Assembly: GCA_038238245.1 (NCBI GenBank)
Contig: JBBRXX010000011.1
Location: 62,001 to 126,000 of the forward strand
Direction: 5' to 3'
DNA from: DASQHW01 sp038238245
GTDB lineage: Bacteria; Actinomycetota; Acidimicrobiia; IMCC26256; PALSA-610
DNA: 64,000 bases
The position numbers and the translations under genes were made by a program. Positions 42,345 to 50,753 of this stretch are shown one piece after another. A model generated the notes under the pieces. That model made no database searches. It had not been told where the DNA came from and worked only from the letters and a program-made list of their open reading frames with translations. Within the stretch, counting starts at the first letter, position 1. Each line of letters starts with the position of its first letter.

Positions 42345-43114
42345 CCCGGGATGGGGCGCCGACGCGGGCCGAGGTGTGCGCGGCCGCAATCGCCGACTGC
42401 TTCGCGTCCGACGGCGAGATCCTCGCGAACCCGATCGGCACACTCCCCATGATCGGCGGCCGGCTCGCCAAGGCGACGGTCGCGCCCGAGCTCGTGATGA
42501 CCGACGGCGAGGCATTGCTCGTCGAGAACATCGTCCCGGTCGGTGTGGCCGCGCCCGAGAAGGCGGTCGTGGGTTGGAACCCGTATCGCACGATGTTCGA
42601 CGTCGTGTGGTCGGGCCGCCGGCACGTGATGATGGGGGCGAGCCAGATCGACACCTGGGGCAACCAGAACTTCGTGTTCATCGGCGCGTACGAGGCGCCG
42701 CGCACGCAGCTGCTCGGAATGCGGGGCGCGCCGGGCAACACGATCAACGATCGCACGTCCTACTGGATCGCGAGCCACTCGACGCGTGTCTTCGTTCCCG
42801 CGGTCGACGTCGTCAGCGGTGTCGGCTACGACCGGGCGCGCGAGCTCGGCAAGGAACCGTCGCGTTTCCATCAGCTCGGCCACGTGATCACCAACCTGTG
42901 CGTACTCGACTTCGACACGCCGGATCACCGGATGCACCTGCGGTCCGTGCACCCCGGCGTCACCGTGGACGACGTCGTGGCCGCCACCGGCTTCGAGCTC
43001 GCCGTCGACGATCGTGTCCCTGAGACACGCGTGCCGGACGACGACGAGCTGCGCTGGATCCGGGACGTCATCGACCCGAACGGCATCGGCGAGGAAGAGG
43101 TGCCGAACCCGTGA
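42341..43114 (+). CDS. ipdB: CoA-transferase-family beta subunit, IpdB
   Basis: A 257-residue beta subunit: TRAEVCAAAIADCFASDGEI at the N-terminus, ELVMTDGEALLVENIVPVGV, VMMGASQIDTWGNQNFVFIG and RGAPGNTINDRTSYW match IpdB (Rv3552). The glutamate that forms a thioester in true family I CoA-transferases sits in the beta subunit; IpdB instead works as a hydrolase. Spacing to both neighbours is a GTGA overlap. Together with IpdA and IpdC it forms the ring-opening module. Confidence 0.85.
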   Translation: MTRDGAPTRAEVCAAAIADCFASDGEILANPIGTLPMIGGRLAKATVAPELVMTDGEALLVENIVPVGVAAPEKAVVGWNPYRTMFDVVWSGRRHVMMGASQIDTWGNQNFVFIGAYEAPRTQLLGMRGAPGNTINDRTSYWIASHSTRVFVPAVDVVSGVGYDRARELGKEPSRFHQLGHVITNLCVLDFDTPDHRMHLRSVHPGVTVDDVVAATGFELAVDDRVPETRVPDDDELRWIRDVIDPNGIGEEEVPNP

Positions 43115-44169
43115 CGGGACTGCGGACGCCGATCTGCGACCTGTTCGGCGTCGACGTCCCGATCGTGCAGACCGGCATGGGATGGGTCGCGGGTGCGCGG
43201 CTGGTATCGGCGACGGCGAACGCGGGCGCGCTCGGCATCCTCGCGTCGGCCACGATGACCTACGACCAGCTCGAGGCGGCCATCCGCGAGGTGAAGACGC
43301 GCACCGACCGGCCGTTCGGCGTCAACCTGCGCGCCGACGCGGAGGACGCGGAGCAGCGCGTCCAGCTGCTCGTCCGCGAGGGCGTCAAGGTCGCGTCGTT
43401 CGCGCTCGCGCCCAACGAGTCACAGATCAAGCGGTTGAAGGACGCGGGCGTGCGCGTCGTCCCCTCGATCGGGGCGCGCCGCCACGCCGAGAAGGTCGCT
43501 GCGTGGGGTGTCGATGCGGTCATCGTGCAGGGCGGCGAAGGTGGCGGGCACACCGGCGCGGTCGCGACCACGTTGCTGTTGCCGCAGGTCGTCGACGTCG
43601 TCGACATCCCGGTGATCGCGGCCGGAGGCTTCTTCGACGGCCGGGGCCTGGTCGCGGCGCTCGCGTACGGCGCCGCGGGCGTCGCGATGGGCACCCGCTT
43701 CTTGTTGACCCGCGAGAGCACGGTACCCGACAGTGTGAAGCAGTACTACCTCGCGCGTGCGGTCGCCGACACCGTCGTGACGACGCGCATCGACGGCGTG
43801 CCGCATCGTGTCCTTCGCACCGAATTCGTCGACGAGCTGGAACATGCGAACGCGGTCACCTCGCTCCCCCGCGCGCTCCGCAACGCGGTCGCATTCAAGA
43901 AACTGTCGGGAACGTCGTGGCGAGGAATGCTGCACGAGGGGCGCGCGATGAAGCGCGAGAGCGACCTGAAATGGTCACAGGTGGTCCTCGCGGCGAACAC
44001 GCCGATGTTGTTGCGTGCCGGTCTGGTCGAAGGCCGGCTCGACGCGGGCGTGTTGTCGAGCGGGCAGGCAGCGGGAGTGATCGACGACGTCCCGACCGTC
44101 GCCGAGCTCGTCGCGCGCATCATGAACGAAGCCGAGGCAACGTTGAAACGATTGGGAGACCTGTCATGA
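43111..44169 (+). CDS. ipdC: IpdC-like FMN-dependent enoyl-CoA reductase (nitronate monooxygenase fold)
   Basis: A 352-residue TIM barrel: LFGVDVPIVQTGMGWVAGAR, VDAVIVQGGEGGGHTGAVAT, PVIAAGGFFDGRGLVAALAY and GAAGVAMGTRFLLTRES. It matches IpdC (Rv3553), which acts on an HIP-derived CoA thioester, and differs from classical nitronate monooxygenases in its N-terminus. It is in GTGA overlap with ipdB. A paralogue lies at the left edge of the window (1-1071). Confidence 0.85.
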   Translation: MTGLRTPICDLFGVDVPIVQTGMGWVAGARLVSATANAGALGILASATMTYDQLEAAIREVKTRTDRPFGVNLRADAEDAEQRVQLLVREGVKVASFALAPNESQIKRLKDAGVRVVPSIGARRHAEKVAAWGVDAVIVQGGEGGGHTGAVATTLLLPQVVDVVDIPVIAAGGFFDGRGLVAALAYGAAGVAMGTRFLLTRESTVPDSVKQYYLARAVADTVVTTRIDGVPHRVLRTEFVDELEHANAVTSLPRALRNAVAFKKLSGTSWRGMLHEGRAMKRESDLKWSQVVLAANTPMLLRAGLVEGRLDAGVLSSGQAAGVIDDVPTVAELVARIMNEAEATLKRLGDLS

Positions 44170-44606
44170 AGACGCGCGTCCCGGCCGTCGAGGGCTGGTT
44201 CACGATGGACGAGGCCGCACCGGCGCTGGTTGGTGGCCGCGGCGTCGATTCCGGCTCGTACTACTGGCCGACGGCGATGGCGGTGTCGGGCAACCCGAGC
44301 GCGCCCGGCGAGGAGCGGGCGCCGGTCGAGCTCTCGCGCACGGGCAAGCTCTGGTCCTGGACGACGAATCACTACACGCCGCCCGAGCCGTACGTCGCGC
44401 CTGACCCGTTCGTGCCGTACACCGTGTGCGCGGTCGAGCTGGCCAGGGAACGCATGGTGGTACTCGGCCAGCTCGCGACCGGCGCCGAGCCCGACGGGCT
44501 CGAGGTCGGCATGGAGATGGTGCTCGTGCTCGGTCCGCTCTACGAGGACGACGACCACGAGTACGTGGTGTGGCAGTGGGCGCCGCTGCAGGGAGCCACG
44601 CGATGA
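44166..44606 (+). CDS. OB-fold (DUF35) protein coupled to ipdC and a thiolase
   Basis: A 146-residue protein with OB-fold segments: SRTGKLWSWTTNHYTPPEPY, PYTVCAVELARERMVVLGQL, GMEMVLVLGPLYEDD. Unlike the DUF35 protein at 14704 it lacks the N-terminal zinc-ribbon cysteines. It overlaps ipdC by four bases and the following thiolase by four bases, so the partner is almost certainly that thiolase. Confidence 0.75.
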   Translation: MKTRVPAVEGWFTMDEAAPALVGGRGVDSGSYYWPTAMAVSGNPSAPGEERAPVELSRTGKLWSWTTNHYTPPEPYVAPDPFVPYTVCAVELARERMVVLGQLATGAEPDGLEVGMEMVLVLGPLYEDDDHEYVVWQWAPLQGATR

Positions 44607-45802
44607 CGGCCGACCGGGACATCGCCGTGCTGGGCGCGGGCATGCACCCATGGGGCAAGTGGGGCCGCAACTTCGTGGACTACGGCGTGGTCGCCGCGCA
44701 GGCCGCGCTCGCCGACGCCGCTGTCGAATGGCGCGACATCCAGTTCGTGTCCGGCGCCGACACGATGCGCAACGGCTATCCGGGATACGTCTCGGGCGCA
44801 ACGTTCGCGCAGGCACTGGGATGGAACGGCGCCCAAGTCGCGTCGTCGTATGCCGCGTGTGCATCGGGGGTCACCGCGCTGTCGACCGCTCGCGCCCAGA
44901 TCCTCGCCGGCTTCTGCGACGTCGCGCTCGTCGTCGGCGCGGATACGACCCCCAAAGGATTTCTCGCGCCGAACAAGGGCGAGCGGGGCGACGACCCCGA
45001 CTGGCTGCGCTTCCGGCTGCTCGGCGCGACCAATCCCACGTACTTCGGCTTGTACGCCCGCCGCCGGATGGAACTGTTCGGCGCGACCCGTGAGGACTTC
45101 GCCCAGGTCAAGGTGAAGAACGCGCGGCACGGGCTCGCGAATCCGTACGCCCGTTACCGCAAGGAGGTCGCGGTCGACGACGTCCTCAACGCGCCGATCG
45201 TCGCCGACCCACTCGGGCTGCTCGACATCTGCGCCACCAGCGACGGTGGGGCCGCGATCGTTGTCAGCTCCCTCGACTACGCACGCGCACACGGCGTGCC
45301 CGACCCGGTGCGCGTGCGCGCGATCTCGACCGTGACACCGAGCTATCCGCAGACGACGCTCGAGCTGCCGAACTTCGCGACGGACAGCGCCGCCGGCACC
45401 GGAAACGCTCCGGCGCACGGGTTCAAGGAGTCGATTGCGGCGCGGGCGTACGAGGAAGCCGGGCTCGGCCCGGAGGATCTCGACTGCGCCGAGGTGTACG
45501 ACCTCTCGACCGCGATGGAGCTCGACTGGTACGAGCAGATCGGTCTGTGCGCGACCGGCGAAGCCGAGAAGCTGGTGCGGGACGGCGCGACGACCCTCGG
45601 CGGCCGCGTCCCGGTGAACCCGAGCGGCGGCCTCGCGTGCTTTGGCGAAGCCGTGCCCGCCCAGGCGATCGCGCAGGTCTGCGAGCTCACCTGGCAAGTC
45701 CAGGGACGCGCCGACGGCCGCCAGGTCGAAGGCGCACGCGTCGGCTTCTCGATCAACCAAGGCCTTTTCGGCCACGGCTCGGCAGTGATCGTCACGCGCT
45801 GA
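44603..45802 (+). CDS. Thiolase-fold (lipid-transfer protein-like) enzyme
   Basis: A 399-residue thiolase-like protein. SSYAACASGVTALSTARAQI keeps the nucleophilic cysteine, whereas the usual C-terminal GHP-GATG loop is altered to PSGGLACFGEAVPAQAIAQV, so the second His and acid-base pair are changed. The last segment SINQGLFGHGSAVIV could supply a His. It is translationally coupled to the OB-fold partner and sits in the ipdABC operon. A thiolytic or retro-Claisen step in CD-ring catabolism is inferred; FadA6, the usual thiolase, is separately encoded at 49605. Confidence 0.75.
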   Translation: MTADRDIAVLGAGMHPWGKWGRNFVDYGVVAAQAALADAAVEWRDIQFVSGADTMRNGYPGYVSGATFAQALGWNGAQVASSYAACASGVTALSTARAQILAGFCDVALVVGADTTPKGFLAPNKGERGDDPDWLRFRLLGATNPTYFGLYARRRMELFGATREDFAQVKVKNARHGLANPYARYRKEVAVDDVLNAPIVADPLGLLDICATSDGGAAIVVSSLDYARAHGVPDPVRVRAISTVTPSYPQTTLELPNFATDSAAGTGNAPAHGFKESIAARAYEEAGLGPEDLDCAEVYDLSTAMELDWYEQIGLCATGEAEKLVRDGATTLGGRVPVNPSGGLACFGEAVPAQAIAQVCELTWQVQGRADGRQVEGARVGFSINQGLFGHGSAVIVTR

Positions 45803-45865
45803 GGCCGCGCGCGGCGACATCCGACCACGGGCTCGGCCGCCACGGCGCGAGCGAGCCTGTCGTGT

Positions 45866-46519
45866 TCACAACCGGTCGGCGTACATGGCGACGAGCCGCT
45901 CGACGACCTTTTGCGGGGCCTTGTCGAGCGCGCCCGCGTCGAAGGGGGGCTGCGGGTCGTACTCGATGCCGAGCTGGATCGCCTGCGCGAACTCGTCGCC
46001 CGCAATGCGCGCCGCCAAGGTCAATCCCATGTCGATCCCCGCTGACACACCTGCCGCGGTGATCACCTTGCCCTGCTCGACCACGCGCCGGCCGATCGGG
46101 ATCGCGCCGTACTCCTTCAACCGGTCGACGGATCCCCAGTGCGATGTCGCTTCCTTGCCGTCGAGCAATCCGGCGGCCGCGAGCAGCATCGAGCCGGTGC
46201 ACACCGACGTCGTCCACGTGCTCGTCGCGTCGATGGCGCGAATCCACTCGAGCAGCTTCTCGTCCTTCTCGAGTGCGACGGTCGCGTAGCCGCCCGGCAC
46301 GACCAGTACGTCGGCGGTCGTCACCTCGTCGAGCGCATAGTCGGCGACCAACGCGAGAAACCCGTTGTCGGTCCGCACCGGACCCTTCTCGCGAGCGACG
46401 AACTTCACGTTCGCGTCGGGCAGACGTTGCAAGGTCTCGTACGGGCCGATGATGTCGAGCGCGGTGATGCCGTCGAACAACAGGCAAACGATGTCCACAG
46501 TGGGCTCCTTGACTTCCAT
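45866..46519 (-). CDS. DJ-1/PfpI family protein
   Basis: A 217-residue class I glutamine amidotransferase-like fold: VCLLFDGITALDIIGPYETL, DVLVVPGGYATVALEKDEKL, STWTTSVCTGSMLLAAAGLL with the nucleophile-elbow Cys, and GVSAGIDMGLTLAARIAG. It closely parallels the N-terminal half of the upstream AraC-type regulator, suggesting a duplication. Its start lies inside the upstream gene by 115 bases if that gene uses its first stop. It could be an isonitrile hydratase-like enzyme. Confidence 0.75.
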   Translation of the reverse strand: MEVKEPTVDIVCLLFDGITALDIIGPYETLQRLPDANVKFVAREKGPVRTDNGFLALVADYALDEVTTADVLVVPGGYATVALEKDEKLLEWIRAIDATSTWTTSVCTGSMLLAAAGLLDGKEATSHWGSVDRLKEYGAIPIGRRVVEQGKVITAAGVSAGIDMGLTLAARIAGDEFAQAIQLGIEYDPQPPFDAGALDKAPQKVVERLVAMYADRL

Positions 46520-47469
46520 AAGGCAGACTGAAGGGAACGAAAACGACCTCGGTAGTCGGTCGGGCTCGCACCCACACGACGGGCGAAGGCGCGCCGCAAG
46601 GTCTCGACGGTGCCGAACCCGCACGCGCGTGCGATCTCGTCGATCGCCAGCGACGTCGTCTCGAGCAGGCGCCGCGCGACTTCGAGCCGCACCCGCTCGA
46701 CGTACTGGGCCGGGGTGCAACCCACCTCGGCGCGAAAGACCCGCGCGAAGTGGCGGGGACTCATCGCTACCTTGGCCGCGAGCCGCTCGACGGTGTGGTC
46801 GGCTTCGGGATGCTCGTTGATCCACGTCTGGAGCTCGCGCAGTGGATCGCGCTCCGCGGACTGCGCGCCGAGCTGCGCGCTGAACTGCGCCTGGCCGCCC
46901 GGCCGCTGCACGTACATCACGAGTTGACGCGCGACGCGCAGCGCCACGTCGCGTCCCTGGTCTTCGGCGACGAGCGCCAGCGCAAGGTCCATTCCGGCGG
47001 TGACACCTGCGGACGTCCATACATCGCCGTCCCGGACGAAGATCGGGTCGGGCTCGACGGTGATCTCGGGATGCCGGCGAGCGAGGTAGTCGCACGCGAC
47101 CCAGTGCGTGGTCGCCCGCTTCCCGTCGAGGAGACCGGTGGCGGCGAGCACCAACGTCCCCGTGCACACCGACGCGATCCGACGGCTGCGGCCGGCGAGG
47201 CGACGCACCGCCTGCAGCAGGCGCGGATCGTCGGCTGCGTCGAACGCACCTTCGCCACCCACGACGATCAACGTGTCGATCGCGCCCCGGAGGGAGGACA
47301 GCGACCGGTCGGCCACGATGCCGGGCCCACGCGTCGAGCGGACGACTCCGGCGTCCAAAGCCGCGATCACGATGTCGTAGCCACCCGCCGCACCCAGCAC
47401 CTCGTGCGGACCGACGAGGTCGAGCGCCGTGATCCGCGGGTACGTGACGAACACGATCTTGGGAGCCAC
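46405..47469 (-). CDS. GlxA-type AraC regulator with DJ-1/PfpI domain
   Basis: A 354-residue regulator. The N-terminal amidotransferase-like domain (residues 1-190) has LIVVGGEGAFDAADDPRLLQ and ASVCTGTLVLAATGLLDG; the C-terminal HTH (from about 215) has LAAKVAMSPRHFARVFRAEV and IDEIARACGFGTVETLRRAF. The family end is near DYRGRFRS, but the frame runs 40 residues further and overlaps the next gene by 115 bases; this tail may be a frameshift artefact of evolution or a real extension. It is divergent from the FadE31-like gene across a palindrome. Confidence 0.75.
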   Translation of the reverse strand: MAPKIVFVTYPRITALDLVGPHEVLGAAGGYDIVIAALDAGVVRSTRGPGIVADRSLSSLRGAIDTLIVVGGEGAFDAADDPRLLQAVRRLAGRSRRIASVCTGTLVLAATGLLDGKRATTHWVACDYLARRHPEITVEPDPIFVRDGDVWTSAGVTAGMDLALALVAEDQGRDVALRVARQLVMYVQRPGGQAQFSAQLGAQSAERDPLRELQTWINEHPEADHTVERLAAKVAMSPRHFARVFRAEVGCTPAQYVERVRLEVARRLLETTSLAIDEIARACGFGTVETLRRAFARRVGASPTDYRGRFRSLQSALWKSRSPLWTSFACCSTASPRSTSSARTRPCNVCPTRT

Positions 47470-47489
47470 GTCGCTATTGTGCGACCTCC

Positions 47490-47517
47490 CCGGTCTGGCA
47501 GCAATGCCAATGACCGG
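47490..47517. promoter_or_regulatory. Compound palindrome upstream of the fadE31-like gene
   Basis: Inner arms TGGCA (47496-47500) and TGCCA (47505-47509) lie inside outer arms CCGGTC (47490-47495) and GACCGG (47512-47517). It sits between the divergent AraC-type gene and the acyl-CoA dehydrogenase operon. It is a candidate site for either that regulator or a KstR2-like protein encoded elsewhere. Confidence 0.5.
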
Positions 47518-47549
47518 ACGATTCCTGCCACGGTACGCTCCGCCGGCCT

Positions 47550-48695
47550 ATGGACCTCGCGTTCAGCCCCGCCGAGGAGCAGTTCCGCGCCGAGTGCCGC
47601 GCGTGGCTCGCGGCGCACCTTCCCCGTCCGGCGCTTCCCTCGGGCGACACCCGCGCCGGATTCGAGGCCCATCTCGAATGGGAACGCACGCTGTTCGACG
47701 CGCGCTACGCCGTGGTGTCGTGGCCGGAGCAGTACGGCGGCCGCGACGCGAGCTTGTGGGAGTGGCTCCTCTTCGAAGAGGAGTACTACCGCGCCGCCGC
47801 GCCGCAGCGCGTCACGCAGAACGGCATCTTCCTGCTCGCACCGACGATCTTCGAGTTCGGGACCGACGAGCAGAAGGAGCGCATCCTCCGGAAGATGGCG
47901 TCCGGCGAACAGACGTGGTGTCAGGGCTGGTCCGAGCCCAACGCAGGCAGCGACCTGGCCGGGATCCGGAGCCAGGCGGTGCGGGACGACGCCGCGGGCG
48001 GTTGGCGGCTGTCCGGCCAGAAGACGTGGACGACGCGCGGCGCCTTCTGCACGCATCTCTTCGGCCTCTTCCGCAGCGATCCCGACGCGGAACGCCACCG
48101 CGGCCTGACGTACTTCCTCGTCGATCTCGCGTCACCGGGCATCACCGTGCGCGGCGTCGAGCGCCTCGACGGTGACGAGGGCTTCGCCGAGGTGTTCTTC
48201 GACGACGTCTACGTGCCCGATGGCGACGTGCTGGGCGCGCCCAACGAAGGATGGGGCGTGGCGATGGCGACGACCGGGTCGGAGCGCGGTCTCACGCTCC
48301 GCTCTCCCGGCCGGTTCCTGGCGACCGCGCAGCGATTGATCGACCTGTACCACGCGTGCGGCGACGTGGGCGAGCTCCGCGACCGCGTGGTCGCGGCCTA
48401 CATCGACGCCGAGGCATACCGCTGGCAGACGTTCTGGACCGTCACCCGGATCGTCGAGGGCACCCGGACCGGGCCCGAGTCTTCGATGGTGAAGGTGTTC
48501 TGGTCGGAGCTCGACGTGAGACTGCACGAGCTCGCGCTCGAGCTCCTCGGCCTGCACGCCGAGCTCGTCGACGGCGCCGACGCCGCGTGGATGAAGGGCT
48601 ACGAGTTCGCGCTCGCGGGCCCGATCTATGCGGGCACGAACGAGATCCAGCGCAACGTGATCGCCGAGCGTGTGCTCGGACTGCCGAGGAAATAG
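47550..48695 (+). CDS. fadE31: Acyl-CoA dehydrogenase subunit, FadE31-like
   Basis: A 381-residue dehydrogenase: VSWPEQYGGRDASLWEWLLF, GEQTWCQGWSEPNAGSDLAG, GLFRSDPDAERHRGLTYFLV, and LAGPIYAGTNEIQRNVIAER at the C-terminus. This pattern matches FadE31 of the KstR2 regulon as I recall it. Mycobacterial steroid ACADs often form alpha2-beta2 heterotetramers from adjacent genes, and the next gene, starting directly after the TAG stop, is the shorter partner. Confidence 0.75.
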   Translation: MDLAFSPAEEQFRAECRAWLAAHLPRPALPSGDTRAGFEAHLEWERTLFDARYAVVSWPEQYGGRDASLWEWLLFEEEYYRAAAPQRVTQNGIFLLAPTIFEFGTDEQKERILRKMASGEQTWCQGWSEPNAGSDLAGIRSQAVRDDAAGGWRLSGQKTWTTRGAFCTHLFGLFRSDPDAERHRGLTYFLVDLASPGITVRGVERLDGDEGFAEVFFDDVYVPDGDVLGAPNEGWGVAMATTGSERGLTLRSPGRFLATAQRLIDLYHACGDVGELRDRVVAAYIDAEAYRWQTFWTVTRIVEGTRTGPESSMVKVFWSELDVRLHELALELLGLHAELVDGADAAWMKGYEFALAGPIYAGTNEIQRNVIAERVLGLPRK

Positions 48696-49595
48696 ATGCG
48701 GTTCGCCTTCACCGACGACCAACTCGCGTTCCGCGACGCGGTGCGCGATCTTCTCGAGAAGGAGTGCACACCTGGACACGTGCGCGACGCGTGGGCCAAC
48801 GACACCGGTCGCGTTCCCGGCTTGTGGGAGCAACTCCGGGAGATGGGCGTGGTCGGCATGCTGGCGCCCGAGGACAAGGGCGGCCTCGGGCTGACGATGG
48901 TCGACCTCGTGCTGATCCTCGAGGAAACCGGCCGCCATGCCGTGCCCGAGCCGATCGTCGAGACCGCTGCGTCGGGCGTGCCGGTGTTCGACCGCACGGA
49001 TCTGACGATCACGATCGGACACGCGTTGGTGCCGTGGGCCGACACCTGTGACGTGATCATCACCGCCGACGGCCGGTTCGATCCCGCGACGGCCACGCTC
49101 GTGCCGCGCGTCTCTGTCGACGGTGCCCGTCGCCTCTTCGAGGTGCGCGGGCCGTCGGTGCCCGCGAGCGACGGCGCCGAGGCCGCGTACGTGCGGCTCG
49201 TGTGCGGGACCGCGGCGCAGCTGTGCGGTCTCACCGATCGCATGCTCGAGATGACCGCCGAATACGTGAAGGAACGCAAGCAATTCGGCGTCCCGGTCGG
49301 ATCGTTCCAGGCCGTGAAGCACCACCTCGCGGACGCGCGCATCGCGCTGGAGTTCACGCGACCCCTCGTGTACCGGGCGGCGGCAACGCTCGACGCCACC
49401 CACGTCAGCATGGCGATGGCGAAAGCGGCCGACACCGCACTGGTGACGGCGCGGGCCGCGCTCCAGTGCCACGGCGCGATCGGTTACACGACCGAATACG
49501 ACCTGCACCTCTACATGAAGCGCGCGTGGGCCCTCGCCCGTGCGCGCGGCGACGCCCGCTTCCACAGGAATCGCGTCGCAAACGCCATCCTTTAG
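48696..49595 (+). CDS. fadE32: Acyl-CoA dehydrogenase subunit, FadE32-like (short)
   Basis: A 299-residue subunit, shorter than full ACADs (about 380). It has the N-terminal helix domain MRFAFTDDQLAFRDAVRDLL, a reduced middle domain, and VKHHLADARIALEFTRPLVY with CHGAIGYTTEYDLHLYMKRA at the C-terminus. Short partners like this complete an FAD site shared with the long subunit. Spacing to the FadE31-like gene is zero (TAGATG). It precedes fadA6 by nine bases. Confidence 0.75.
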   Translation: MRFAFTDDQLAFRDAVRDLLEKECTPGHVRDAWANDTGRVPGLWEQLREMGVVGMLAPEDKGGLGLTMVDLVLILEETGRHAVPEPIVETAASGVPVFDRTDLTITIGHALVPWADTCDVIITADGRFDPATATLVPRVSVDGARRLFEVRGPSVPASDGAEAAYVRLVCGTAAQLCGLTDRMLEMTAEYVKERKQFGVPVGSFQAVKHHLADARIALEFTRPLVYRAAATLDATHVSMAMAKAADTALVTARAALQCHGAIGYTTEYDLHLYMKRAWALARARGDARFHRNRVANAIL

Positions 49596-49604
49596 TCTGG
49601 CGCC

Positions 49605-50753
49605 ATGAGTGAGGCGTTTGTCGTCGATGCCGTCCGGTCTCCTGTCGGGAAGCGCAACGGCGGGCTGGCGAAGGTGCATCCCGCGGACCTCGGTGCCCAC
49701 TCGATCCGCGCCCTGATGGAACGGGTCGACGTCGATCCCGCGGCCGTCGACGACGTCGTGTTCGGGTGCGTCGACACGATCGGCCCGCAGGCGGGCGACA
49801 TCGCGCGCACGTGCTGGCTCGTCGCGGGCTACTCCGACGAGGTGCCGGGCACCACCGTCGACCGGCAATGCGGCTCGTCGCAGCAAGCCGTGCACTTCGC
49901 CGCCCAGGCGGTGATGTCCGGTACCGCCGACCTCGTCGTCGCGGGCGGTGTCCAGAACATGAGCGCGATCCCGATCAGCGCGGCGATGCTCGCAGGTGAG
50001 CAGTACGGCTTCGCGAACCCGTTCTCCGGCTCGCCGGGATGGGAAGCGCGCTACGGCAGCCAGGAGGTCTCGCAGTTCCGCAGCGCGGAGATGATCGCCG
50101 ACGCGTGGAACATCACACGCGATGACATGGAGGAATTCGCGGTCGAGTCACACGAGCGGGCGCTGCGGGCGCACGCGGAGGGTCGATTCGAACGCGAGAT
50201 CATGCCGCTCGAAGGCATCACCCACGACGAGGGACCGCGTGAGCCAAACCTTGCGAAGATCCGGTCGCTTCCGACGCTCGTCGACGGTGGCCGCCTGACC
50301 GCCGCGGTGTCGTCACAGATCTCGGATGCGTCCGCGGCGTTGCTGATTGCGAGCGAGGACGCGGTGCGCACGCACGGTTTGACACCGCGGGCGCGCATCC
50401 ACCACCTCTCGGTGCGCGGCGCCGACCCGGTGTGGATGCTGACCGCGCCGATCCCGGCCACCGCGTACGCGTTGAAGAAAGCCGCCATGGCACTCGACGA
50501 CATCGATCTCGTCGAGATCAACGAGGCCTTCGCCTCGGTGGTCCTCGCCTGGCAGAAGGAAACCGGCGCCGATCTCGCCAAGGTGAACGTGAACGGGGGC
50601 GCGATCGCCCTCGGGCACCCCCTCGGCGCCACCGGCGCGCGTCTCATGACCACGCTCTTGCACGAGCTGGAGCGCACGGGTGGCCGTTACGGCTTGCAGA
50701 CGATGTGTGAGGGCGGTGGCCAGGCCAACGTCACGATCATCGAACGGCTCTAG
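49605..50753 (+). CDS. fadA6: Acetyl-CoA acetyltransferase FadA6-like
   Basis: A 382-residue thiolase with all motifs: DRQCGSSQQAVHFAAQAVMS (nucleophilic Cys), VEINEAFASVVLAW, NGGAIALGHPLGATGARLMT and LQTMCEGGGQANVTIIERL with the second Cys. The sequence matches my memory of FadA6 (Rv3556c), the thiolase of HIP catabolism, more closely than general FadA thiolases. It forms an operon with the FadE31/32-like genes. Its TAG stop overlaps the opposite TAG stop of the J-domain gene. Confidence 0.85.
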   Translation: MSEAFVVDAVRSPVGKRNGGLAKVHPADLGAHSIRALMERVDVDPAAVDDVVFGCVDTIGPQAGDIARTCWLVAGYSDEVPGTTVDRQCGSSQQAVHFAAQAVMSGTADLVVAGGVQNMSAIPISAAMLAGEQYGFANPFSGSPGWEARYGSQEVSQFRSAEMIADAWNITRDDMEEFAVESHERALRAHAEGRFEREIMPLEGITHDEGPREPNLAKIRSLPTLVDGGRLTAAVSSQISDASAALLIASEDAVRTHGLTPRARIHHLSVRGADPVWMLTAPIPATAYALKKAAMALDDIDLVEINEAFASVVLAWQKETGADLAKVNVNGGAIALGHPLGATGARLMTTLLHELERTGGRYGLQTMCEGGGQANVTIIERL

